Made by a program: the position numbers and the translations under genes
In this document: in pieces, positions 15,472 through 23,902 of the stretch
Numbering within the stretch: position 1 is the stretch's first letter
Layout: each line of letters opens with the position of its first letter
The notes under the pieces: model-generated
Database searches by the model: none
What the model saw: the letters and a program-made list of their open reading frames with translations, nothing else
What the model was told of the DNA's origin: nothing
NCBI GenBank assembly: GCA_030145275.1
Contig: JAQYVV010000018.1
Location: 1-53,069, forward strand
Direction of reading: 5' to 3'
DNA: 53,069 nucleotides
Source: Desulfurivibrionaceae bacterium
Lineage (GTDB): Bacteria; Desulfobacterota; Desulfobulbia; Desulfobulbales; VMSU01

Positions 15472-16725
15472 TTATTTTTCTCCCTTCCATTCATACACGA
15501 TTGGCAAGCGATAGAGGATGAAACGATAGGTAATAATATAGGAGGAATAGACAAGAACAGTAATAGCCACTTCCTTCCAATGTGGGATCTCTTGGTACAG
15601 GTGCCAATTGTAGCAAATAAGGGCAGTATTAAGACGATTCCAGATAATACCTAAGACAACAATAAGAGCAGCAAAACGGACTACAGTAGCATTATCATTT
15701 CTTATGGCCCAAACGCAGAGTATCAGCGGCAAAACAACAGCCACGGTAATTTCAAGCAGATAATACTGCCCCCAGCCGGTTAACAGATAAGCCCACTCCT
15801 TATCATGAGCAATAGCAACAAATTTAATTACAATATAAGTGATCATGGCTAAGGTTGCGCCTTTGGCCAAGCCCAGAGACAAATTATCAAGAGTTTCCAG
15901 AAAATGATCATCACAGCGCCAAGCCATGAATTTCTTTATCAGAGTACTCACGACAATTACCATACAAAGACCACCAAAAATTGATGAACAGAAAAAATGG
16001 ATCCATTGAAAATTAGCTGAAAGCCATAAGGGGTGTAGTTTACCTGGAGCGTAAGTAAACAATGCTCCAAGCGCACCCTGATGCAGAGTGGAAAGGATAA
16101 TTCCTGACACAGTTAGGCCTAACACCATGCTCCGAATAGCCCGCTTTCCTTTTAACCAACCGAGCCACTCAAAAAATGAGGGAAGCACCTCGGCAACCTG
16201 CACCGAAAGATAGGTGGCCACATGCCAGGCTACAAGGAAAAGGACTGCTGCAGGCCCCAGAGAGACAAACATGGGATAAGGAAGACGCCAAGGCATTCCT
16301 AAGTCTACCATCAGAAAAAGAACAGCGAAAAAGTACCCAAGAAGACCATTTAACAGAGCAAGGCGCTCAATGGGGTGAAAGTCTTTCCGCCCGAAAAGCT
16401 CGACAGTGGTGCCCAGCATAAAACCAGATGCAGACAATGGCACCATGCCAAAAAGGCCAAAACCAAGAAACAGCCCCCAGGGGTAATCACTAGAGCTATG
16501 GGTTACAGTCCCTAGTCCAAAAAGATATCTTTCGATAAGAATTGGGGTACCAATAAGAAAAATTATAATGAAAGCCCAGTTAAACGGATTCCTAAAAAAC
16601 TGCTTTTTGTAATCCTGGAAAGAAAGGCCAAGGAGAAGCTTTTCTGTAATAGACCATTTTGAGCCATCTGGCTTGCAATGGTCAACAATAGGCACTTCCT
16701 GCTTATTATTTGTAAAAAGTTTCAT
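15472..16725 (-). CDS. NrfD/HybB-like quinone-interacting membrane subunit
   Basis: 417 residues, about ten transmembrane helices, with the family's FSLGLALGLF-type glycine-rich second helix (here YPWGLFLGFGLFGMVPLSASGFMLG) and a conserved cytoplasmic N-terminus. NrfD/HybB/HmcC-type subunits exchange electrons with menaquinone on behalf of an Fe-S partner. The gene begins five bases after the Fe-S protein stop codon, so the two are surely one complex. In this operon no molybdopterin or hydrogenase catalytic subunit follows, so the electrons probably pass between quinone and the periplasmic pentaheme cytochrome. Closest in style to HmcC/NhcC of Desulfobacterota. Confidence 0.85.
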   Translation of the reverse strand: MKLFTNNKQEVPIVDHCKPDGSKWSITEKLLLGLSFQDYKKQFFRNPFNWAFIIIFLIGTPILIERYLFGLGTVTHSSSDYPWGLFLGFGLFGMVPLSASGFMLGTTVELFGRKDFHPIERLALLNGLLGYFFAVLFLMVDLGMPWRLPYPMFVSLGPAAVLFLVAWHVATYLSVQVAEVLPSFFEWLGWLKGKRAIRSMVLGLTVSGIILSTLHQGALGALFTYAPGKLHPLWLSANFQWIHFFCSSIFGGLCMVIVVSTLIKKFMAWRCDDHFLETLDNLSLGLAKGATLAMITYIVIKFVAIAHDKEWAYLLTGWGQYYLLEITVAVVLPLILCVWAIRNDNATVVRFAALIVVLGIIWNRLNTALICYNWHLYQEIPHWKEVAITVLVYSSYIITYRFILYRLPIVYEWKGEK

Positions 16726-16730
16726 ATATC

Positions 16731-17678
16731 CTACACCTCCTGGTTGTCTTCATCATGTTGAGATTTGGCATCCTTGCGATTCGATAGTAGATGAAAGCCA
16801 GTAAACAACGCCGGCCAAATCAGCAAGACCATCGGTACGATTGACAAAAAGTCCCTCACAAAATTAATAACCGGCTCATGGGGAACATGTACGTCAAAAC
16901 CAACCTTGTCAAACTCAACGGGAGAGAGATACAACCAGGCAGTACCTCCTGCTTCTTTTTCACCATAAATATGATCGACATATTTATCTGGATTACTTCT
17001 GATCCGCGATTTAGCCATTTCAAGAAGGTCAGTGCGTTTGCCAAAGGTCAAAGCCTCCTGGGGACAGATTTCAACACATGCTGGAGGACGCCCCTCTTTC
17101 AATCTGGTTTCATGGCAGAATACACACTTCATGATTCTCGGTTTGAAGGCGCTGCCATATTTGAATGTAGGCACATAAAATGGGCAGGCGATCATACATG
17201 TCCTGCATCCCACACAAACAGTGGGATCATAAACAACAGCACCCTCTGGAGTTTTTGAATAGGCGTTCACAAAACATGAGGTAAGACACGCAGGTTCCAG
17301 GCAGTGATTACATTGTATTTTCCTGAAGAGAGGGTGATCAACCCCAGGCACATTATACTTATTGACTATAGTATAGTTGTATTCCGTGGTTCTGCGCTCC
17401 TCACGACCGTGTCCTCCATGAGGATGAACTTCATCAAACACTGAATAATCGTTAAAAGGTTTTTCCGGTTCAGGCAATCCTTGTTCTTGATTACAGGCAG
17501 CCTCACAACTTCTACATCCTACACAACGGGTAACATCTACTAAAACCCCCATACTGTCTGGATAATGATCGAATGCCCCTGCCGCCTGGGACTCTTTTCC
17601 CTTAAGTTGAGAGGCCACAACAGCACCGCCAAGCCCGCCCTTAATAAAATTTCGACGGTTGATTATCTTGTTCTTCAT
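16731..17678 (-). CDS. Tat-exported 4x[4Fe-4S] protein with C-terminal anchor (HybA/HmcB-like)
   Basis: 315 residues. A twin-arginine signal (RRNFIKGG, about 8-15) opens the protein. Four cysteine clusters follow: CVGCRSCEAAC, CNHCLEPACLTSC, CVGCRTCMIAC and the final CVFC…CVEIC, the pattern of periplasmic HybA/DsrO/HmcB proteins with four [4Fe-4S] centres. A single helix at about 275-297 (SIVPMVLLIWPALFTGFHLL) anchors it, as in HybA. It bridges the cytochrome (gene upstream) and the NrfD-like subunit (gene downstream). Electron direction is not determined by sequence. Confidence 0.88.
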   Translation of the reverse strand: MKNKIINRRNFIKGGLGGAVVASQLKGKESQAAGAFDHYPDSMGVLVDVTRCVGCRSCEAACNQEQGLPEPEKPFNDYSVFDEVHPHGGHGREERRTTEYNYTIVNKYNVPGVDHPLFRKIQCNHCLEPACLTSCFVNAYSKTPEGAVVYDPTVCVGCRTCMIACPFYVPTFKYGSAFKPRIMKCVFCHETRLKEGRPPACVEICPQEALTFGKRTDLLEMAKSRIRSNPDKYVDHIYGEKEAGGTAWLYLSPVEFDKVGFDVHVPHEPVINFVRDFLSIVPMVLLIWPALFTGFHLLSNRKDAKSQHDEDNQEV

Positions 17679-17721
17679 TTATATCCCTCCGAAACTGTGT
17701 TTTTGTTTTGAGACAAATCGT

Positions 17722-18252
17722 TTAATGGCCACCTTTTTCCCCCTTAGAAACAGGAGCGTACTTACCGGCTTTAAACATTTTTTTTCCAGCATCTTTCATG
17801 GTGTGACAATCTTCACAGCCGATTGGGCCCCCGACTTCTTGATGACAGCCGACACAGTTCAAATGGTATGCTCCTTTGAGTCCAGGTGTTCCTCTATGGT
17901 ATAGTTGTGGATCATCTAGTGTTGCGAGAGCTTCTATGCCAAATCGATCAGTGAGATGGCAATCACCGCAGCTGAGAACATCTGCCTCAGGAGAGTTTTC
18001 ATGGCATTTAACACAGCTTTCATTTGTTGGTGGGATTCCTAAGGTATGGTGGTGGCAGTCTGTACATGCGGCCATCTCCGTGTGCTCTAGATGGTTAAAT
18101 TCAACCGGATCATAATGATTCTCGAGACTGTCCATCGTTATAACCTCAGGAGCATCTGAAGCATCCATGGCATAGCCTAAGCCCGACCAGAACAATGCGC
18201 TTCCAACAGCAATGATACAAAGTGTACGTTGTACGTTCTTCCCTTGCGACAT
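17722..18252 (-). CDS. Periplasmic pentaheme cytochrome c
   Basis: 176 residues from the ATG at 18252, chosen because AGGAGGG lies just upstream and a clean signal peptide follows (MSQGKNVQRTLCIIAVGSAL…GYA). The reading frame is open further upstream, but that part reads as noise. Five CxxCH haem sites are present (CTDCH, CVKCH, CGDCH, CVGCH, CEDCH) with extra His residues for bis-His ligation (HLEH, HHHT, YHLN), like class III cytochromes. It is the first gene of the redox operon, 43 bases before the Fe-S gene. It is expected to carry electrons between the membrane complex and periplasmic partners. Confidence 0.85.
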   Translation of the reverse strand: MSQGKNVQRTLCIIAVGSALFWSGLGYAMDASDAPEVITMDSLENHYDPVEFNHLEHTEMAACTDCHHHTLGIPPTNESCVKCHENSPEADVLSCGDCHLTDRFGIEALATLDDPQLYHRGTPGLKGAYHLNCVGCHQEVGGPIGCEDCHTMKDAGKKMFKAGKYAPVSKGEKGGH

Positions 18253-18318
18253 ACTCTTCCCTCCTTTTGGTGTTCCCCCATAATATAAGTGAAAACCGAT
18301 TAATAATTTTCCAGAACA

Positions 18319-18332
18319 GCGACAATGCCGCC
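18319..18332 (-). promoter_or_regulatory. Weak sigma-54 promoter candidate for the redox operon
   Basis: On the minus strand GG-N10-GC (AGGCGGCATTGTCGCTG) fits the -24/-12 spacing and lies about 65 bases before the cytochrome ATG, immediately downstream of a sigma-54 activator gene. The flanking bases match the consensus poorly, so support is mainly positional. Confidence 0.3.
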
Positions 18333-18447
18333 TTCTGGTATTAAATAAAAGAAATGTCAAAATACTAGTTTATGCCCGTGTGGTATTTATGCCCTCGTAT
18401 TACTTTTTAAATCCATCTCTCCTGCTCTCTTGAGTATTTCCTCACTC

Positions 18448-19812
18448 CTAAGAAGATGTTTTCTTGGAAGGGAAAGTAATTCCGAATTTTTTCATTTTTC
18501 GCCAAAGTGTAGTTTTTTCGATCCCTAAAAATTTAGCGGTATGCTCTCTCTTCCCTTCAAAATTGTTTAAAGCATCGATAATTGCCTGCTCCTCGGCTGA
18601 GGCAAGCGGAGTGTTATCTTTATCTTCCCTGTCGTGCCCTTTCATTGACTCAAGTAGATCCAAGGGCAAATGGTACATCTCGACCTGCCACCCGTGACAT
18701 AAGACAAAGGTGTACTCAATGATGTTTTCGAGTTCCCTGATATTCCCAGGGTAATCATATTTCATAAGAAGATTCAAAACATCAGCTGACACTGTTTCAA
18801 TATTCTTTTGTTTTAATTGATTGAATTTCAGAATAAAATGATCGACCAGCAAAGGAATATCATCCCTATGCTGGGAGAGTGAGGGTAAGGGGATTTTTAT
18901 TACATTTAAGCGAAAATAAAGATCATCGCGAAAGGTGCCTTCGCCAACAAGATTTTTCAAGTTTTTGTTGGTGGCGGCCACAACTCGAACGTCAGCTTTG
19001 ACCGAACTCGTCCCTCCAAGAGGTTCATACTCCATTTCCTGCAGTACCCGCAAGAGACGCAATTGAAGGGCAGGCGATATATCGCCAATTTCATCGAGAA
19101 AAATAGTTCCTTTCTCGGCCATAGCAAAGCGGCCTTTTTTGTCTTTTTTGGCCCCGGTAAATGCCCCTTCCTTATAGCCAAAAAGTTCTGATTCAAGCAG
19201 GGTATCTGGAAGTGCCGCACAGTTTAAGGCTATGAATTTGCCCTCTCGCCCACTTAGGTTGTGGATGGCCTTGGCAAAAAGTTCTTTTCCTGAGCCGCTT
19301 GGCCCTTCAATAAGTACTGTACTTTCACTTTCCGCTATGTCAGGCAGAGTTGCCAGTATTTGCTGAATCTTATAATTTTTACTGATAATATCTTCATATT
19401 CATACTGCTTTGAAATTTCTTTGCGCAAGGTTTCAATGGCTGAGATATCACGAAATGTCTGGACCCCCCCTATCACATCTCCATCATAATCAAACAAAAC
19501 AGAAGTGCTTACGCTAACCGGTATAACCAGCCCCTTGCTGTTCGTTATATTGACCCTATGGCTGATCGTATCACAACTTGTATCAATAGTTTGTTTTAAG
19601 GCACAACTCGAGACACAAACATCAGATTTGAACACCTCACAACATTTCTTGCCAATCGCTTCTTCTTCCTTTACTTCGATTATTCTTGCTGCAGACCGGT
19701 TAATGAATGTAATTACAAAGTCCTTGTCAACGGTAAAAACACCATCAGCCACTGAATTTAAAATACTTTTACATAAACCAGCGTATGGGTCTCTCCTGTC
19801 AATTCTCTTCAA
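18448..19812 (-). CDS. PAS-containing sigma-54-dependent transcriptional activator
   Basis: 454 residues from a TTG start at 19812 with GAGGTG just upstream. The PAS domain (about 12-130) includes the cluster CCEVFKSDVCVSSC (Cys57/58/66/70), the same spacing as in the activator at 9880. The AAA+ domain has GPSGSGKE, GAFTGA, DEIGD and the R-finger region RDDLYFRLN. A Fis-like helix-turn-helix ends the protein (HTAKFLGIEKTTLWRKMKKF). It lacks a receiver domain, so it is controlled by ligand or redox at the PAS rather than by phosphorylation. Its position between the PAS-linked sensor and the cytochrome operon suggests it regulates that operon. Confidence 0.88.
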   Translation of the reverse strand: MKRIDRRDPYAGLCKSILNSVADGVFTVDKDFVITFINRSAARIIEVKEEEAIGKKCCEVFKSDVCVSSCALKQTIDTSCDTISHRVNITNSKGLVIPVSVSTSVLFDYDGDVIGGVQTFRDISAIETLRKEISKQYEYEDIISKNYKIQQILATLPDIAESESTVLIEGPSGSGKELFAKAIHNLSGREGKFIALNCAALPDTLLESELFGYKEGAFTGAKKDKKGRFAMAEKGTIFLDEIGDISPALQLRLLRVLQEMEYEPLGGTSSVKADVRVVAATNKNLKNLVGEGTFRDDLYFRLNVIKIPLPSLSQHRDDIPLLVDHFILKFNQLKQKNIETVSADVLNLLMKYDYPGNIRELENIIEYTFVLCHGWQVEMYHLPLDLLESMKGHDREDKDNTPLASAEEQAIIDALNNFEGKREHTAKFLGIEKTTLWRKMKKFGITFPSKKTSS

Positions 19813-19865
19813 TTATGGGCACCTCAAATAGTTGCTTAGTTCCAAAAAAAATGTTTTTGGTGAAC

Positions 19866-21542
19866 TTAAAAACTGCTTTCCGCCACCGCTTCAGAGGATT
19901 TTTGTTCCGTAACATCGGTTATGATCCCCTCAACGGCATTCGGGATGCCTGATTCATCAAAGTATAAGGTATTTCGCTGATTCATCCATCGGACCTCTCC
20001 ATCCTTTCGAACAATTTGATATTCGTAGGATGGAGGAATTTTGCCAATTAAAAGATCTTCCCATTGAGAGCGGAAATATTTCATCCAAGAATGGTGGATC
20101 AATTCCTTGATAAACATCGGGTTTTTGTAGAATTCTTCAGGTGAGTAACCGAAAATTTGGGAAGAAGCCTTATTAACAAACTCATATTTACCACTGGGAA
20201 GTGACATGTGAAAAATCATATCTTTTGCATTGTCGGTCAATTTTTCAAAACGATCAACACTGACCAACAAAACATGATACTTTTCTTCGTAGCGGCCTAC
20301 ATACTTCATCAAAAACAGGCCAAAGAAACAACTCATCAGAATAAACATTCCGCGAATATATATATTGTCTGCGGGTATTTTAGTTATTGCCAATTCCATA
20401 AAAGTCAAACTGTGATTATCATTAAAATTAAACCACAGCATCATCGAATCAATGACCCAAAAAGAAGCACTTACAAACAATGTGAAAATTACAATGTCGC
20501 GCACATATGCACTTGAATGCTTTAAACTGCCGGCCTCCATCTTTTTAACCAGAAAATTGCCCACCAGGATTCCCATTATGACAAACAACAAGCCAATGCA
20601 CAGAACCAGAATAACGTCGCGTTTGGACATCACTGGTTTTAACTGTGCTGAATCCCTTAAAAACTCCTCAGTGAGAGTGTGATAGGATGAACCTTCTGTA
20701 ATTTTACATTTTAGTAAATGACTATCAAGAGTATCAATTATGAAAGAGTTGCTACCTTTCGGCACCGCATATTGAACATCCATCGGCTTAAAAATTATAG
20801 GGGTAGAACCAATCTGGGTGTATTTTTTGGAGTACCTTTCCCCCTGCAGACTATTGAATATCCCGGCATCTACATCCCCGGCAATGAGGGCAGCTAAGAG
20901 GTCATCATAGGAATTTGTCAGTTTAAGAGTAGGGCTAACACCTAGTTTCTCACATATTTCATTAAAATATGTGCCAAGCGCATCCTCTCTTATATAGCCA
21001 ACTTTTTTACCTGAAAGATCACTCATCTCTCGAATATCTTGCCGATCATATCTAACAAATACCTGACCTTTCACTGAAGAATGATTTTCTTTTGTGAAGT
21101 CGAGGAATTCTCTGCGTGCATCCGTCGGCACTATTCCCATACCAATATCTAGCGTTTTGTGTTCCAGTCCATTCAGGACATTTTTAAAAGTACCAGCAAA
21201 TTGAAACTCCAAATCCCAGCCTTCTTTCTCGGCGACATGTTTAAGCAGTTCCAATTGAAACCCGGTTGGCACTCCATTTTTTTCAAAAACAATGGGGAAG
21301 TAATCGAAGATCCCAACACGAAGATGATGTTTGGGTTGGTTGACTTTTGGGGTATCACCGTAAGCCAGATTAGCCTCCAGAACCCCAAATGAGTTGATGA
21401 AAATAAAAATTAGAATACAACTGATAAAATTTCTTAAGGTACAAACGAATTTATCTTTTTCTGGAACTTGCAACAAATTCAATTGACATTGAATTTTGCC
21501 AATCGGGTCCGCACGTAAAAACACACCTTTGCTTCTTCCCAT
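19866..21542 (-). CDS. Periplasmic-binding-domain/PAS membrane sensor without output domain
   Basis: 558 residues. A hydrophobic segment at about 37-60 leads into a family-3 solute-binding domain (about 70-300: LRVGIFDYFPIVFEKNG…, DIGMGIVPT, GKKVGYIRED, LLAALIAGDVDAGIF). Transmembrane helices follow near 310-332, 348-370 and 395-415. A PAS domain with PAC tail (about 430-545) comes next, and the protein then stops. No histidine kinase, GGDEF, or methyl-accepting region exists. It is followed after 53 bases by the PAS sigma-54 activator, so direct PAS-PAS signalling is possible. It could also be a C-terminally truncated kinase, but the next gene starts normally and no kinase remnant is seen. 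Confidence 0.75.
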   Translation of the reverse strand: MGRSKGVFLRADPIGKIQCQLNLLQVPEKDKFVCTLRNFISCILIFIFINSFGVLEANLAYGDTPKVNQPKHHLRVGIFDYFPIVFEKNGVPTGFQLELLKHVAEKEGWDLEFQFAGTFKNVLNGLEHKTLDIGMGIVPTDARREFLDFTKENHSSVKGQVFVRYDRQDIREMSDLSGKKVGYIREDALGTYFNEICEKLGVSPTLKLTNSYDDLLAALIAGDVDAGIFNSLQGERYSKKYTQIGSTPIIFKPMDVQYAVPKGSNSFIIDTLDSHLLKCKITEGSSYHTLTEEFLRDSAQLKPVMSKRDVILVLCIGLLFVIMGILVGNFLVKKMEAGSLKHSSAYVRDIVIFTLFVSASFWVIDSMMLWFNFNDNHSLTFMELAITKIPADNIYIRGMFILMSCFFGLFLMKYVGRYEEKYHVLLVSVDRFEKLTDNAKDMIFHMSLPSGKYEFVNKASSQIFGYSPEEFYKNPMFIKELIHHSWMKYFRSQWEDLLIGKIPPSYEYQIVRKDGEVRWMNQRNTLYFDESGIPNAVEGIITDVTEQKSSEAVAESSF

Positions 21543-22029
21543 GTCTCTATTCCCCCTTATTTATTCCCTCTTCACTTTAATCTTTCCATTTTAAAGTAAA
21601 GGAAGTCAAGGAAATATTCTCACAGAAAAACAAGAAAATGAATGGCCGCTCATAAATATTTCTTATTATTTCTCCCTGGTTAGGTTTTTTTTAATACCAC
21701 TACGTAATATGGCAATAACCTGTAACTTATTAATATTAAAATCAATAAATAACCCTGTGTTTTGTTTAAAGAAATTTAACATTTAGCTTAAATTGGGTTT
21801 TTTTTCTGTTAAAAATTTTTTTTAAAATAATCGAAAAAAAATAAATAAAAATGATGTTACACCGATAGTATTGACTTCTGAAAGAGGTGGGATGGTTAAG
21901 CAAAAAGGAGAAAGCAAAAGAAGCAGAAAGTACAAAAAAGGAGAAAAAAGAAAGAAGTATTCGCCTCAACAGGATGTTGAACTTAACGACAATAAACTTA
22001 TAGGGAGAGATTATCGATCTCAGCAAAAA
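21543..22029. other. Gene-free AT-rich stretch
   Basis: About 490 bases separate the sensor gene and the acuI-like gene. The sequence is AT-rich with A- and T-homopolymers. A minus-strand reading of 86 codons exists but is a low-complexity Phe/Ile/Ser run without a ribosome site. No promoter of good quality, repeat or RNA gene is seen. Confidence 0.5.
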
Positions 22030-23037
22030 TCACTCATTTCCCCATAAATCAACGACCACCCTGCCCTGCCCCTGACCCGCCAGTATTTTTTCTATATATC
22101 CGTCAAGCTCGGCAAGAGAAGTGTCCACACTAAGACTTTCCAGATCATCAAGGCGCCACTCACCAGCAAGAAGTCCCCAAATTTTCTTCCGGACCGTCAT
22201 CGAACACTCCGCAGAATCGATGCCAATCAAGGACACACCTCTCAGTATAAATGGATAGACATTTGTTTTAAATTCAGGTTCTGCCACATTGCCACAACAG
22301 GTAACCGCCCCGCCATACTTGAGCGATTTTATTGCGGTTGCCAACATATTGCCCCCGACCGTATCAACCACTCCTGCCCATTTTCCCTTCAGCAGCGCCC
22401 TATCTGAATTATCTTGCACAGCCTCACGCCCCAGCACTTCTTGGGCGCCAAGCTCCATGAGAAACTGTTTGGCACTTGATTTACCACTTATGGCAACAAC
22501 CTTGTATCCAAGTTTTGCCAAAATCCCCACACTGAAACTTCCCACCCCCCCACTGGCACCGGTCACAAGAATCTTGCCATCTGTAGGCGTCACCCCGTGT
22601 TGACGTAGTCGATAAATACTATGGGCTGCTGTAAATCCGCCGGTCCCGTAGATCATCGCCTCTCTCAGAGTCATTCCCATTGGAAGCTTCATGACCCATG
22701 CGGCAGGCACTCTGATATATTGCCCAAAACCGCCAGAAACCTTCATCCCCAGGGCATAACATGAGACCAAGACCTCATCCCCTTTTAAAAAATCTGGGTT
22801 ATCACTCTTTTCAACAACACCGGAGGCATCTATTCCCGGAGTATGAGGATAGCGTTTGGTAACGCCCCTATTTCCAGAGGCAGAAAGTGCGTCTTTATAG
22901 TTCAGCGATGAATAATTAACTTTGACCAGCACCTCCCCGGCAGGAAGCTCATCAATACTTCTCTCCTCGACTTTTCTGACAAATCTATTATCTGAAGTTT
23001 GCCGCACAACCAAGGCCTTAAATCTTTCCTGTTCCAT
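22030..23037 (-). CDS. acuI: YhdH/AcuI-type NADPH quinone/acryloyl-CoA reductase
   Basis: 335 residues of the medium-chain dehydrogenase family, zinc-free type. The N-terminal GroES-like half has SLNYKDALSASG and HTPGIDASGVV. The Rossmann half has ILVTGASGGVGSFSVGILAKLGYKVVAISGK with NADPH-favouring Ser/Lys after the second strand. The sequence pattern is that of YhdH/AcuI, which reduces acryloyl-CoA to propionyl-CoA with NADPH. AGGA precedes the ATG. It is divergent from the Fe-S gene at 23081, with 43 bases between the starts. The acryloyl-CoA assignment is by family. Confidence 0.8.
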   Translation of the reverse strand: MEQERFKALVVRQTSDNRFVRKVEERSIDELPAGEVLVKVNYSSLNYKDALSASGNRGVTKRYPHTPGIDASGVVEKSDNPDFLKGDEVLVSCYALGMKVSGGFGQYIRVPAAWVMKLPMGMTLREAMIYGTGGFTAAHSIYRLRQHGVTPTDGKILVTGASGGVGSFSVGILAKLGYKVVAISGKSSAKQFLMELGAQEVLGREAVQDNSDRALLKGKWAGVVDTVGGNMLATAIKSLKYGGAVTCCGNVAEPEFKTNVYPFILRGVSLIGIDSAECSMTVRKKIWGLLAGEWRLDDLESLSVDTSLAELDGYIEKILAGQGQGRVVVDLWGNE

Positions 23038-23080
23038 TTTTATTCCTTTTTTTTCGTGTGTTTCGTGGTAAAAAAATAAG

Positions 23081-23896
23081 ATGAACCCACTTGAGATCTT
23101 CCAGAAAACGCCAAAAACAAACTGCGGCCAATGCGGTCATCCAACCTGCCTTGCTTTTTCAGCAGCTGTAGCAAAGATGGGAGAAACTCCAGACAAATGT
23201 CCCTTTATGAGTGTAGCCGACCTAGCTCTTATAGAACCTTCTGGAGGCAAAATAGACGATCTTTCAAGAGAGCGGGATCTGGCCCTCGTTCAACATTTAA
23301 AAGCCAAAATAGCCCACCACGATTTCCAAGAAATTGCAGCGCGACTCGGGGCAGTTTGCCCGGCAGAAAAAGCCGACGCCATAACCTTCAGATACCTTGG
23401 TCAAGAGACCATCCTCAGCAAAAATGGCATCCTCATAAATCAACAAGTACCTGAAGACCCCAGAGACCAAATCCTGCTGTATAATTATGCCCACTCTGGA
23501 GGCAGCAAAAATAAAGCCGACAACTGGATAGGACTTGAGAGCCTGCCAAACTCCATATCTAAAGTCAGAACCTTGGCTGTATATGCTGAACAACCCATTG
23601 CAGAATTGTTCAGCAACACCAAAATGGCAACGGTTGTAGAAAAATGCTGCCCCAAGCTAGACGCCAAACAAATTGCAGGGAGCAGCGCTTCAGTTGCCCT
23701 GTTCTTTCCCGTCCTCCCCATGCTTCCCATCCAGGTCCTCTTCTGGAGCGCTGAACCGGAGGACGGCTTTGACGCTAAGGTAAAATTCCTCTTTACTGAT
23801 AATGTTTTGGACTATCTGGACATTGAATCCCTTGTTTTCAGCGCCGAACGCCTTTCAGACAGACTGGCCTATATCTTAGAGGATTCCATAGAATAG
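23081..23896 (+). CDS. Fe-S-domain protein with DUF3786-like region
   Basis: 271 residues. The N-terminus NCGQCGHPTCLAFS…KCPF (about 14-45) is the four-Cys [4Fe-4S] domain found at the start of the corrinoid Fe-S protein large subunit and RnfB. The rest (LGQETILSKNGILINQ…, YAHSGGSKNKADNWIGLESLPNSISKV) matches the DUF3786 style. Such proteins are common in anaerobes with Wood-Ljungdahl-type metabolism, but their role is not known. It converges with the P-type ATPase gene, ending six bases from it. Confidence 0.72.
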   Translation: MNPLEIFQKTPKTNCGQCGHPTCLAFSAAVAKMGETPDKCPFMSVADLALIEPSGGKIDDLSRERDLALVQHLKAKIAHHDFQEIAARLGAVCPAEKADAITFRYLGQETILSKNGILINQQVPEDPRDQILLYNYAHSGGSKNKADNWIGLESLPNSISKVRTLAVYAEQPIAELFSNTKMATVVEKCCPKLDAKQIAGSSASVALFFPVLPMLPIQVLFWSAEPEDGFDAKVKFLFTDNVLDYLDIESLVFSAERLSDRLAYILEDSIE

Positions 23897-23902
23897 ATCG
23901 TC

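Noticed and set aside
21766..22026. 86-codon minus-strand frame upstream of acuI
   Set aside because: Low-complexity Phe/Ile/Ser composition from an A/T-rich stretch, no ribosome site and no recognisable motif.
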